From assembly GCF_024172085.1 (NCBI RefSeq), contig NZ_JAMZDZ010000001.1, positions 1,488,001-1,552,000 on the forward strand: a stretch of DNA of 64,000 nt, given 5' to 3'. The notes beneath the pieces are model-generated. The model was not told where the DNA came from, ran no database searches, and worked only from the letters and a program-made list of their open reading frames with translations. This document shows positions 41,737 through 49,381 of the stretch, one piece after another (within the stretch, counting starts at the first letter, position 1; the number at the start of each line of letters is the position of its first letter). Both the position numbers and the translations under genes were made by a program. The DNA is from Hamadaea flava. GTDB lineage: Bacteria; Actinomycetota; Actinomycetes; Mycobacteriales; Micromonosporaceae.

Positions 41737-42957
41737 CTAGACCGTGACGGTTTCGGCCGGAGCTTTCGGCTCGGCCTCGACGACGACCGGGCGCCCACCT
41801 CGAGGGCCGGATCGGCTGCGCTGCAACAGATACATGAGGCCGCCCGCGACCAGTCCCCAGAACGCCGCGCCGATGCCGAACAGGTTCATCCCGGAGGCCG
41901 TCACGACGAGCGTCACGATCGCGGCGTCGCGGCCCTCGACCGGAGTCACCGCGGCGACGAGCGCGCTCGCGAACGCGCCGAGCAGGGCCAGCCCCGCGAC
42001 CGCCTCGATGAGGACCGCGGGCGACACACTGACCAGCGCCATCGCGAGTCCCCCGGCCAGGCCGAGGCCGATCATGCCCGCTCCGGCGGTGGCCGACGCG
42101 ATCCAGCGACGCTTCGGATCGGGGCCGGCTTCAGGACCGGCCGCGAGCGCGGCGCTGATCGCCGCCAGGTTGAGCGCGTGCCCGCCGAACAGGGCCGCGC
42201 CCATGCTCGCCGCACCGGTCGCGGCCAGCAGCGGGCGTACCGGCGGGTGGTAGCCGAATCCGGCGAGCACCGCGATGCCGGGGATGTTCTGCGCGGCCAT
42301 CGTGACCAGGAACAGCGGCAAGGCGATGCTGACCAGCGACGCCACCGTGAAGGTGGGCGTGGTGAACACCGGTTCCGGCCAGAGCCCGCCCGAGAGCGGC
42401 CGGTCGGTCCCGGTCACCGCGATCGCGACGATCGCCGCGACGAGCGCTCCGGGGACCGCCCACGGCCGCGCCAGCCGGTAGAGCAGGGCCCAGACCAGCA
42501 CGACGGGCAGGGCCAGCCGGGGCACCTGCACGATCGCGTGGGCCGGGGCCAGGCAGAGATCCAGCAGTACGCCGGCCAGCATGGCCGACGCGATCGGCCC
42601 GGGAATCGCCGTGACCCAGCGGCTGAGCACCGGGAACAACGCCGCCACCACGATCAGCGCCCCCGCGACGAGGAACGCGCCCTCGGCGGCGGCGAACCCG
42701 CCCGCGACCGGCCCGGTCGAGACGAGCAGCGCGGCGCCCGGTGTCGACCAGGCGATGGTGATCGGCATCCGGCGGCGCAGGGAGAGCAGGATCGCGGTCA
42801 CCCCGATGCCGACGCACAACGCGAACAGGCCGGAGGCCGCCTGCCGGTCGTCGGCGCCGACCGCGCGCAGCCCGGCGAGCACGACCGCGAAGGAACTCGC
42901 GAAGCCGACCAGCGCGGTGACGACTCCGGCCAGCAACGGCTGCACAGACTTCGTCAA
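41737..42957 (-). CDS. BenE-family (benzoate-type) membrane transporter
   Basis: A 406-residue polytopic protein of the BenE family, with 12 hydrophobic segments and conserved ITIAWSTPGAALL and GGHALNLAAISAALAAG. It imports an aromatic acid or purine-like anion with protons. Several starts are possible: TTG 42957, GTG 42972 and GTG 42945; I chose TTG 42957 because AGGGG lies 7 nt upstream. It is divergent from an XRE-cupin regulator with a perfect 16-bp palindrome between. GH67 follows 24 bp downstream, probably unrelated in function. Confidence 0.88.
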   Translation of the reverse strand: MTKSVQPLLAGVVTALVGFASSFAVVLAGLRAVGADDRQAASGLFALCVGIGVTAILLSLRRRMPITIAWSTPGAALLVSTGPVAGGFAAAEGAFLVAGALIVVAALFPVLSRWVTAIPGPIASAMLAGVLLDLCLAPAHAIVQVPRLALPVVLVWALLYRLARPWAVPGALVAAIVAIAVTGTDRPLSGGLWPEPVFTTPTFTVASLVSIALPLFLVTMAAQNIPGIAVLAGFGYHPPVRPLLAATGAASMGAALFGGHALNLAAISAALAAGPEAGPDPKRRWIASATAGAGMIGLGLAGGLAMALVSVSPAVLIEAVAGLALLGAFASALVAAVTPVEGRDAAIVTLVVTASGMNLFGIGAAFWGLVAGGLMYLLQRSRSGPRGGRPVVVEAEPKAPAETVTV

Positions 42958-42993
42958 GACTCCACCCCTCACCTTGCGTCCAACACTTTCGTT

Positions 42994-43009
42994 GTTCCGT
43001 ATACGGAAC
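42994..43009. promoter_or_regulatory. 16-bp perfect palindrome between benE-like and XRE-cupin genes
   Basis: GTTCCGTATACGGAAC, perfect over 16 bp. It is 36 bp from the chosen transporter start and 25 bp from the regulator start. The likely ligand is the adjacent XRE-cupin protein. Confidence 0.8.
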
Positions 43010-43033
43010 GCACGACTCTGGCACGATAGCGGC

Positions 43034-43594
43034 ATGACCCCGCCGTCCGCCAGCCCGGACCCGACGAACGTCGCCGTCGGGCAACGTCTGCGGCGGCTAC
43101 GCGAACAGCAGGGGCTGTCACTGTCGGCCCTCGCGCGGGCGGCCGGGATCGGCAAGGCCACGCTGTCCGGGCTGGAGAACGGCACGCGCAACCCCACCCT
43201 GGAGACGCTGTACGCGATCACTGCGCAGCTCGACGTGCCGCTGGCGGCGCTGCTCACCGATCCGGCCGGGCGACAGGCTCCGGCGTTCATCCCCGGCGCG
43301 GCCGTCCGGGGGACCCTGCTGGAGGTGTTCACCGATCCCGGGGTCACCTCCGAGCTGTACCGCCTCGAAGTGCACCCGGGCCGGACCCAGACCTCCCCCG
43401 CCCACCCTCGGGGCGTCACCGAACACCTCACCGTGTACGCGGGAACGCTGCGTACCGGGCCGGCGGACGATCCCCGCGAGGTCCACGCCGGGGAGCACTT
43501 CTCCTGGGTGTCCGACGTGCCTCACGTGTACGCCGCGATCGGCGGCGAGATCGTGCTGGCCGCCCTCCTGATCCGGTATCCCCGGGTCCGCTGA
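43034..43594 (+). CDS. XRE-cupin transcriptional regulator
   Basis: A 186-residue regulator. The N-terminal XRE helix-turn-helix is LRRLREQQGLSLSALARAAGIGKATLSGLENGTRNPTLETL. The C-terminal cupin (about 100-186) has EHLTVYAGTL and AGEHFSWVSDVPHVY. Cupin regulators sense small ligands and often control adjacent transporters. Start: ATG at 43034. It is divergent from the BenE-type gene, so that is its probable target through the palindrome at 42994-43009. Confidence 0.93.
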   Translation: MTPPSASPDPTNVAVGQRLRRLREQQGLSLSALARAAGIGKATLSGLENGTRNPTLETLYAITAQLDVPLAALLTDPAGRQAPAFIPGAAVRGTLLEVFTDPGVTSELYRLEVHPGRTQTSPAHPRGVTEHLTVYAGTLRTGPADDPREVHAGEHFSWVSDVPHVYAAIGGEIVLAALLIRYPRVR

Positions 43595-43660
43595 GGAGCA
43601 GGGGCGTACGCGCAGCCGCCCGGCGCCCCAGCAGTGCCGGGACACCGGGCAGCCGATGGG

Positions 43661-45091
43661 TCACACCGTGATACGTCCCGCCCCGGCGCCACCGGTGACG
43701 CTGGCCTTGACGTTGCCGGAGGACTCGACCGGGTAGGAGTACGGCAGGCTGCCGCACGCGCTGCCACCGGCCTGCCCGCTCCCGGAGCCGACCAGCGTGT
43801 TGTTCCGCGCCGTCAGGCTGCCGGCGGGCGAGTCGCCCTCACCTCGGTGGTAGGGGTCGTCCGTGTTCTCGAAGTAGTTGCCCTCGACGATGACGCAGGC
43901 CTCCATGGTGGACGCCACGCCGTAGGAGCCGATGTCGTTGTAGTAGTTGTTCACCACGTGCACCGGGTTGCCGAAGCGTACGCGCGGGTGCCGCTGGTTC
44001 GAGCCGTCGAACCAGTTGTGGTGGTACGTGACGCGCAGGTGGCCACGGTCCTCCGCGCCGTTGCCGTCGTCGTGACCGAGGAGCATCGCCTTGTCGTGGC
44101 TGGAGATGCGGTTCCAGGAGACGGTCACGTAGTCCGAGGCGCGCTTGATGTCGATGGCGCCGTCGTAGCCGTTCGACAGGCTGTTGTGATCGATCCACAC
44201 GCGAGTCGAGTACTGCACGTTGATCGCGTCGTCGTTCCAGTCCCGGAACGTGAGGTTGCGGATGATCACGTTACTGGCGTTGGAGACGTTCAGGCCGCAG
44301 CCGGCGATGACCGCCCCGGAGTTGCCGAGGATCGTCTTGTTGGAGCCGACGGTGATCATTCCCGAGCACGAGATGGTGCCCGAGACGCGGACCACCCGCG
44401 CGGTCGTGCCGGACACGGCACTGGACAGCGCCGAGGAGCTCGTCACGGTCGTCGCCGCCGCGCTTCCGCCACCGGTCGTGCCGCCGCCCTGGGTCGCCCA
44501 GCCGGCCAGCCCGGTGGTGCTGCCACCGCCGCCGCCGCCGACAGTCGCCAGCTGCCACTGCTGGTTCCAGCCGTCGAGGTCGGCGTACTGCGAGATCATG
44601 GCGCCGTCCGCGGTGGACCACTGCCACACGTCGAGCGCCTTGTTGCTGTGCCGGCTGATGAACCTGACGTAGCCGCTGTCGGAGTCGGCCAGCCGGAAGT
44701 GCTGCCGGGTGTTGCCGCCGGCCGCCGCGTTCTGCACCAGCTGCACCCCGTCGTTGGCGTTGGGCAGCTCCAGGACCTTGCCGCTGAACACGGACCGGAT
44801 CTGGTAGTAACCGCTGCCCACGTCGACGAACTGCCACTGCTGCACGGCCAGGTCGTTGCGGGTGAACTGGTTGATCGGGGCGTTGTCGGCCGTCGCCCAG
44901 TTGTACACGTCCATCGCCTTGCCGCTGTTGCGGTTGACGAAGACGTAGACGGCGCTGGTGCTCACCGTCGCGGCGTCGGCGGACCGGGCCATCACGGCGG
45001 TGGTCGCGCCGGCCGTCACCAGGGCCAGGCCCGCGGTCAGCGCCAGGCGCCAGCGGCGCCTGAGGTGACGGCTCTCGTGGAGGTGGGACAT
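43661..45091 (-). CDS. Secreted PL1 pectate lyase with N-terminal ricin-type lectin domain
   Basis: A 476-residue secreted polysaccharide lyase. A signal peptide with Arg-rich start ends near residue 42 (SADA). Residues about 48-180 hold three ricin-B/CBM13-like repeats with QQW motifs. A Gly/Ser/Thr linker precedes the PL1 beta-helix (about 210-476), with WIDHNSLSNGYDGAIDIKRAS, VTVSWNRISSHDKAMLLG and YHHNWFDGSNQRHPRVRFG (conserved His/Asp/Arg of calcium-dependent lyases). It cleaves polygalacturonate. Start: ATG at 45091 with GAGAGGAAG upstream. A promoter with a LacI-type operator is present. Confidence 0.94.
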   Translation of the reverse strand: MSHLHESRHLRRRWRLALTAGLALVTAGATTAVMARSADAATVSTSAVYVFVNRNSGKAMDVYNWATADNAPINQFTRNDLAVQQWQFVDVGSGYYQIRSVFSGKVLELPNANDGVQLVQNAAAGGNTRQHFRLADSDSGYVRFISRHSNKALDVWQWSTADGAMISQYADLDGWNQQWQLATVGGGGGGSTTGLAGWATQGGGTTGGGSAAATTVTSSSALSSAVSGTTARVVRVSGTISCSGMITVGSNKTILGNSGAVIAGCGLNVSNASNVIIRNLTFRDWNDDAINVQYSTRVWIDHNSLSNGYDGAIDIKRASDYVTVSWNRISSHDKAMLLGHDDGNGAEDRGHLRVTYHHNWFDGSNQRHPRVRFGNPVHVVNNYYNDIGSYGVASTMEACVIVEGNYFENTDDPYHRGEGDSPAGSLTARNNTLVGSGSGQAGGSACGSLPYSYPVESSGNVKASVTGGAGAGRITV

Positions 45092-45172
45092 CGGGCTTCC
45101 TCTCGATGGGAGTTCGCCGCGCGGCTGAGGTCTAGGAGGAGACCACTGGGCGAGCCGCCTCGGCATGCGCTT

Positions 45173-45186
45173 GGAAAGCGCTTACC
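45173..45186. promoter_or_regulatory. LacI-type operator of the pectate lyase gene
   Basis: GGAAAGCGCTTACC contains the perfect palindrome AAGCGCTT with a CpG centre, typical of LacI-family operators. It starts 3 bp downstream of the -10. Confidence 0.7.
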
Positions 45187-45189
45187 GGC

Positions 45190-45218
45190 AAGGTAGACCC
45201 AGCTTCGAGCCATGTCAA
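45190..45218 (-). promoter_or_regulatory. Promoter of the pectate lyase gene
   Basis: -35 TTGACA (45218-45213), 17-nt spacer, -10 TACCTT (45195-45190) on the minus strand; one of the best sigma70-like promoters in the window. Confidence 0.8.
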
Positions 45219-45271
45219 TGTATTCATGCCTTCGGCTGGTTTGCTGGTGTCGACCTCGTAAGATCGTCGCC

Positions 45272-46387
45272 GTGACGAACCCGGGCCCCATCGAATACGT
45301 CGGCCAGCAGCCCCCGAAGAAGCCGAAGTACCCGAAGACTCCGAAGAACTCGAAGACTCCGCAGACCCCGCGGTCACCGAAGAAGCCGTCGCGGTTCGCG
45401 GTGCTGGGCGGGATCGCCGGCATCCTCGGCTTCATGGCGGCACTGGCGGCGTACGCGATGCTGGGCCGGGTCGTCCCGTCGACGATCGCGGCGTACGCCT
45501 GCGACGCGACGGCCTGCTCGACCGAGGGCATGGTGGTCGCCGGGTGGCTCGTCATCGCCCTGCCCGCCGTCTTGATCGGGGCCACCGCCGCAACGGCCAA
45601 GCACGTCGACCGGACGACCCGGCGGATCCTCATCACGCTGTCCGTTCTCGCCGGGCTGGTCGCGCTGATGTTCATCCCGGGCCGTCATCGGGACATGTCC
45701 GACGTCGTCCAGGGGCCGGGAGCGGATCAGTTCATCGACGGGATGGGGTGGGCGCTCGGCGCGCTGGGCGCATCCGTCGCGGTGGCGTTGCTCCTGGCGA
45801 TGATCGGCCGGAAGGCACCCGCCGTCGAACGGCACTATTCGGTCGTCCTCGGGGTCGCGGCAGCCGTGCTGCTGCTGGCCGCCGCGCCGGTGGCGATCGC
45901 GAAGACGGGTCCCGGCAGCATGAGCGCCGAGGACGTCTTCCCCGCCGTCCTGGAGATGAACGACGACATCTTGACGCGTACGGCGGTCGGGGATCAGCGG
46001 GGCTGCACGGGTGTGCTGGCCGACGAATCGCTGCTCAACCGGGAGAACTGCGTCCTCACGCTGCACGCGGCGTACCGGACGGACGACAGCGACGCGGTCG
46101 CCAGCCTGTGGGCGGTGCTCTACCTCGACGACGACACCGCCGACTCCGTACGCGACGGCCTGCCGAAGGTCACGTCCGACACGGCGCTCACCGTCTTCTC
46201 GACCTCCCGCTCCTGGGTGCTCGTCGGAATCAGCGAACACGCCGACGGGGCCACCATCACGTCAACGGACCGGCCGTGGGTGATGTGGCCCCTGCGTCAG
46301 GTGGCGTACCGGTTCATCGGGTATCAGGGCGGGCTGCTCATCGACCCCGACCCGGGCGACGACATCCATCCCCGGACCGCCGCCTGA
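45272..46387 (+). CDS. Hypothetical membrane protein with Pro/Lys/Thr-rich N-terminus
   Basis: A 371-residue protein of unknown family. Residues about 8-42 are a low-complexity, basic PK/PT tract (repeated PK, KTPK units) that should be cytoplasmic and could bind nucleic acid or membrane surface. Then four to five hydrophobic segments follow (about 45-65, 90-110, 120-140, 165-190, 200-220), and a 150-residue extracytoplasmic domain (EDVFPAVLEMNDDILTRTAV...) with Cys in GCTGV and NCVLT, probably a disulphide. Start: GTG at 45272, 7 nt after TAAGAT (45259-45264), likely leaderless. It is divergent from the pectate lyase. Confidence 0.75.
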   Translation: MTNPGPIEYVGQQPPKKPKYPKTPKNSKTPQTPRSPKKPSRFAVLGGIAGILGFMAALAAYAMLGRVVPSTIAAYACDATACSTEGMVVAGWLVIALPAVLIGATAATAKHVDRTTRRILITLSVLAGLVALMFIPGRHRDMSDVVQGPGADQFIDGMGWALGALGASVAVALLLAMIGRKAPAVERHYSVVLGVAAAVLLLAAAPVAIAKTGPGSMSAEDVFPAVLEMNDDILTRTAVGDQRGCTGVLADESLLNRENCVLTLHAAYRTDDSDAVASLWAVLYLDDDTADSVRDGLPKVTSDTALTVFSTSRSWVLVGISEHADGATITSTDRPWVMWPLRQVAYRFIGYQGGLLIDPDPGDDIHPRTAA

Positions 46388-46392
46388 GGCGA

Positions 46393-46423
46393 CCGGCCGC
46401 GATTGTCACGGTCGCGGTGCCGG
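46393..46423. terminator. Hairpin between convergent genes
   Basis: CCGCGA / TCGCGG (46397-46402, 46412-46417) with 9-nt loop, extended by CCGG on both sides after a small bulge. It overlaps the last codons of the minus-strand gene at 46406. Confidence 0.45.
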
Positions 46424-46768
46424 GATGGTGCGCTCGATCAGGTCCACCGTCGCCCGCGGATCGTCCACCTGCACGATGAGGCGGGCGTACCGCTCGTCGC
46501 GCAGCTCGATGACGACCGCCTTCGCCGGGTCGCGGACATCCCAGAAGATCCGTTCACCGTCCACCCGGAACGTGCCGGCGGTGATGACGCCCGGCATGTA
46601 GGTGCCGGCGGTGCGGATGCCCCTGGACTCGCGGACGACGCCGGGATCGGCGGTCGCGCCCCGGACGTTGGCCAGCGGAATCTCCAAGCGGCTCTTGAGC
46701 GCCCACAACTTGTCCATGCCCTCGATCTCGACGACCAGGTTGCCGGCGTCGACACTTACCTGTGCCAT
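46406..46768 (-). CDS. Conserved hypothetical PH-like protein
   Basis: A 120-residue soluble beta-rich protein (VVEIEGMDKLWALKSRLEIPLANVRGATADPGV...TFRVDGERIFWDVRDPAKAVVIELRDERYARLIVQVDDP). This pattern recurs in actinobacteria as a PH-domain-like protein of unknown function. Start: ATG at 46768 with GAGGGG upstream. It follows the tetR gene by 8 bp and is probably in the same transcript. Confidence 0.8.
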   Translation of the reverse strand: MAQVSVDAGNLVVEIEGMDKLWALKSRLEIPLANVRGATADPGVVRESRGIRTAGTYMPGVITAGTFRVDGERIFWDVRDPAKAVVIELRDERYARLIVQVDDPRATVDLIERTIPAPRP

Positions 46769-46776
46769 GGGTCCCC

Positions 46777-47310
46777 TCACGGTTGTGCCTGAATCTGGTG
46801 CAGGAGGACGGCTCCGGCCTCCGGCGGGACGCCACCGGCCCGGGCCCGCAGGCGCAGGCCCAGGATCGTGGCGGTCAGCGCCACCGCGATCGCGTCGTCG
46901 GACGGCTGCCCGGGCAGCGCCTTCGCCACGGTGGCGTCCAGGTCCCGGAGCACTCCCCCGACGAGGTCGGCGACCTCCTCATCGACCGGGGCCCGCTCGA
47001 CCACCGCCAGGAGCAGCAGGTCGAGGTCGTGCCGGTCGACGCCGCCGAGCAGGTCCCGCAGCTCGGCCGCCGGGTCCGGCCCGCTCCGCAGGCCGGCCAG
47101 CATCGGCTGGACCCGCTCGGCCAGGTACCAGCGCAACGCCGCCAGATACAGGCCCCGTTTGCTGCCGAACACCTTGTAGAGGCTGTTGCGGTGCACTCCC
47201 AGGCTGGTCACCAGGTCGTCGACGGAGACGCCGTCGTAGGCCCGGCCGGCGAACAGCTCGGCCGCCGCCTTGATGACCTCGGTCTCGTCGAACGCTCGTG
47301 GCCGTCCCAT
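46777..47310 (-). CDS. TetR-family transcriptional regulator
   Basis: A 177-residue regulator. HTH: VIKAAAELFAGRAYDGVSVDDLVTSLGVHRNSLYKVFGSKRGLYLAAL. A short C-terminal helical domain follows. Start: ATG at 47310. Its promoter and operator lie within the end of the upstream symporter gene: -35 TTGACT and -10 TACCGT flank or overlap GGAACG-type repeats. It is followed by the PH-like gene. Confidence 0.93.
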   Translation of the reverse strand: MGRPRAFDETEVIKAAAELFAGRAYDGVSVDDLVTSLGVHRNSLYKVFGSKRGLYLAALRWYLAERVQPMLAGLRSGPDPAAELRDLLGGVDRHDLDLLLLAVVERAPVDEEVADLVGGVLRDLDATVAKALPGQPSDDAIAVALTATILGLRLRARAGGVPPEAGAVLLHQIQAQP

Positions 47311-47316
47311 GCCACG

Positions 47317-47360
47317 ACGGTAGCAAGATTAGGAACGATCAGTCAAGAACGACCGTTCCT
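47317..47360 (-). promoter_or_regulatory. Promoter and operator of tetR inside the end of the symporter gene
   Basis: -35 TTGACT (47346-47341) and -10 TACCGT (47322-47317), 18-nt spacer. Inverted repeats AGGAACG (47331-47337) / CGTTCCT (47354-47360), and GAACG-AC-CGTTC (47347-47358), overlap or adjoin the -35. The region encodes the last ten codons and stop of the symporter. Confidence 0.6.
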
Positions 47361-49002
47361 CAATTCGGGAGTGGGCGCCGACGGGTGCGGGGTGCCGGCC
47401 GTCCACGAGATCGCCCAAGCGCTGGAAGTCCTCGTCCCCGGCGTCCGCGAAGTAGTCGTCGGGCCGGGTGGCGTCCCGCCCGCCCGGTACGCCGATCGCC
47501 CGCAGTGCGACGGTCAGGCCGACGGCGACGCCCAGGTTCACGGCGAGCGCCAGCAGTCCTACGTAGACACTGGCGGCCGAGTCGAGGCCGAGCCACCGCA
47601 GCGGCCAGCTCGACCCGCCGAAGTGGGCCTTGAGCACGTGACCGTCGGCGGCGCGTTGCGGAATCAGGTAGAGCATCAGCACGCCGGAGCCGAGTCCGGC
47701 CAGCAGGCCGGCGATGAGGGCGGCGCGATGCAGCCAGGCGGTGTACAGCCCCAGGAGGGCGGCCGGGACGGTCTGCAGGATCAGGACGCCGCCGATCAGC
47801 TGGAGGTCGATCGAGAACGCCGGGTCGAGCAGCAGGATGAACAGCGCCGCGCCGACCTTGGCCAGCAGCGACAGGTAGCGGCTCACCCGCGTCTCCTCGG
47901 CCGGTGTCGCGTCCGGTCGCAGGTACTCGCGATAAATGCAGCGGGTGAACAGGTTGGCCGCCGCGATCGACATGACCGCCGCCGGGATGAGGGCGGCGAC
48001 GGCGATGGTGGCGTACGCGATGCCGGCGATCCAATTCGGGAACACGTCGTGGAAGACCTGCGGGGTGATCGTGTTGACGTCGCCGTCGTGCGGGACGACG
48101 CCCTGGCCGATGGCGTACACCCCGAGGAGGGCGAACAGGCCGAGGGCGAGGCAGTAGACCGGGGACGCCGCGGCGTTGTGCTTGATCGCGGTGCGGTCCT
48201 TGGCGGCGAGGATCACCGTGACGGCGTGCGGGTAGACGAAGACGGCCAGCGCCGACCCCACGGCCAAGGACAGATACCCGAGGTACGCGTTCTCCGGCAG
48301 CAGCAGGTTGCTGACGGCGGACGCGTCCGTGGCGTACCGCTGATTCGCCGCCGTGAACGCGGACTGGAACCCGCCCGTGAGCGCGATCATCGCGAGCATC
48401 ATGAGGACCAGCCAGACGAGCAGCAGGTCCTTGAGGATGGACAGCAGGGTGGGCGCCCGCAGTCCGGACTTGAACGTGGTGACCGAGGCGACGGTGACCG
48501 CGACCAGGAGCGGCCACTCGCCGGAGAAGCCGATGGTGGCGAAGGTCGCCTTGAGGGCGACCAGCTGGACCGCGATGTACGGCATGGTCGCGGCGATGCC
48601 GGTGAGGGCGACCAGCGCGCCGAGAGTACGCGAGCCGAACCGCGCGCGGACGAACTCGGCCGAGGTGACGAACCCGTGGGCGTGCGACACCGACCAGGTA
48701 CGCGTGCTGAGGAAGTACATGAGCGGGCCGCAGACGACGGCGAACGGCACCGCGAAGAAGCCGATCGCGCCGGTGCCGTAGACCACGGCCGGCACGGCGA
48801 TGTACGTGTACGCGGTGTACATGCTGCCGCCGAGCAGGAACCAGGTGACCCAGTTGCCGAAGGCGCGCCCGCCGACGCCCCACTCCTCCAGCGCGTCGAC
48901 GGTCTTGGGGCGTCGCCAGCGCGCGGCGTTGTAGCCGAGGGCCAGCATGCCGCCGAGCAGGAGGGCGAACAGCGTGATCTCGGTGATCCGGTCGGCGGTC
49001 AT
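47329..49002 (-). CDS. Sodium:solute symporter (SSS family)
   Basis: A 557-residue transporter with about 13 hydrophobic segments (starting TEITLFALLLGGMLALGYNAARW). It contains SSS-type GGSMYTAYTYIAVPAVVYGTGAIGF, ALIPAAVMSIAAANLFTRCIYREYL and VSRYLSLLAKVGAALFILL. It imports an organic solute with sodium; members with a DUF3311 partner resemble monocarboxylate/urea-like carriers. It starts 1 bp after the DUF3311 stop. The C-terminal codons carry the tetR promoter. Confidence 0.93.
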   Translation of the reverse strand: MTADRITEITLFALLLGGMLALGYNAARWRRPKTVDALEEWGVGGRAFGNWVTWFLLGGSMYTAYTYIAVPAVVYGTGAIGFFAVPFAVVCGPLMYFLSTRTWSVSHAHGFVTSAEFVRARFGSRTLGALVALTGIAATMPYIAVQLVALKATFATIGFSGEWPLLVAVTVASVTTFKSGLRAPTLLSILKDLLLVWLVLMMLAMIALTGGFQSAFTAANQRYATDASAVSNLLLPENAYLGYLSLAVGSALAVFVYPHAVTVILAAKDRTAIKHNAAASPVYCLALGLFALLGVYAIGQGVVPHDGDVNTITPQVFHDVFPNWIAGIAYATIAVAALIPAAVMSIAAANLFTRCIYREYLRPDATPAEETRVSRYLSLLAKVGAALFILLLDPAFSIDLQLIGGVLILQTVPAALLGLYTAWLHRAALIAGLLAGLGSGVLMLYLIPQRAADGHVLKAHFGGSSWPLRWLGLDSAASVYVGLLALAVNLGVAVGLTVALRAIGVPGGRDATRPDDYFADAGDEDFQRLGDLVDGRHPAPVGAHSRIEERSFLTDRS

Positions 49003-49003
49003 G

Positions 49004-49210
49004 TCAGCGCCGCTCCTTGCCGAGCCGGTGCACGAGGCTGATCACGCCGATGGCGAGCGCGGCACACGCGATCTGGAACCAGTAGAAGAACGGGACTCCC
49101 CAGAGCGTGGGGTCGACCCGGTTGTAGAGCGGGATCAGCAGCGGAACGACGATGGGGATCGTGAGCAGCCATTCGGCACGGTTACGGGGACGGAGGCGGG
49201 GCGGCGTCAC
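49004..49210 (-). CDS. DUF3311 small membrane partner of the symporter
   Basis: A 68-residue protein with two hydrophobic segments (WLLTIPIVVPLLIPLYNR and FFYWFQIACAALAIGVIS). Typical DUF3311, which almost always precedes an SSS-type carrier. Start: GTG at 49210 with AAGGG upstream; TTG at 49213 is possible. It is coupled to the next gene. Confidence 0.9.
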   Translation of the reverse strand: MTPPRLRPRNRAEWLLTIPIVVPLLIPLYNRVDPTLWGVPFFYWFQIACAALAIGVISLVHRLGKERR

Positions 49211-49381
49211 CAACTGTTCCCTTCCGACGGAGGTCTAGGGAGTGAATGTTGATGAACGCCGCGCGCCGCGCATCGGCGAAATCACCAGTCTCGTGCCGGC
49301 GTCACCCGTTGAGGTCCGTCGGAAAGCCGACTGTCCTCGGTGCACCGAACGGGCGGGGCGGTATTGCGCTCGGATCGGCGC

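Noticed and set aside
40339-43029. 896-codon + strand frame opposite GH67 and the BenE-type gene
   Set aside because: Spans two clear minus-strand genes in antisense; low-complexity Arg/Gly/Asp composition.
43595-43660. Possible terminator between XRE-cupin and pectate lyase genes
   Set aside because: Only short GC-rich pairings (GCCGGG/CCGGGC) are visible; not convincing as a defined hairpin.
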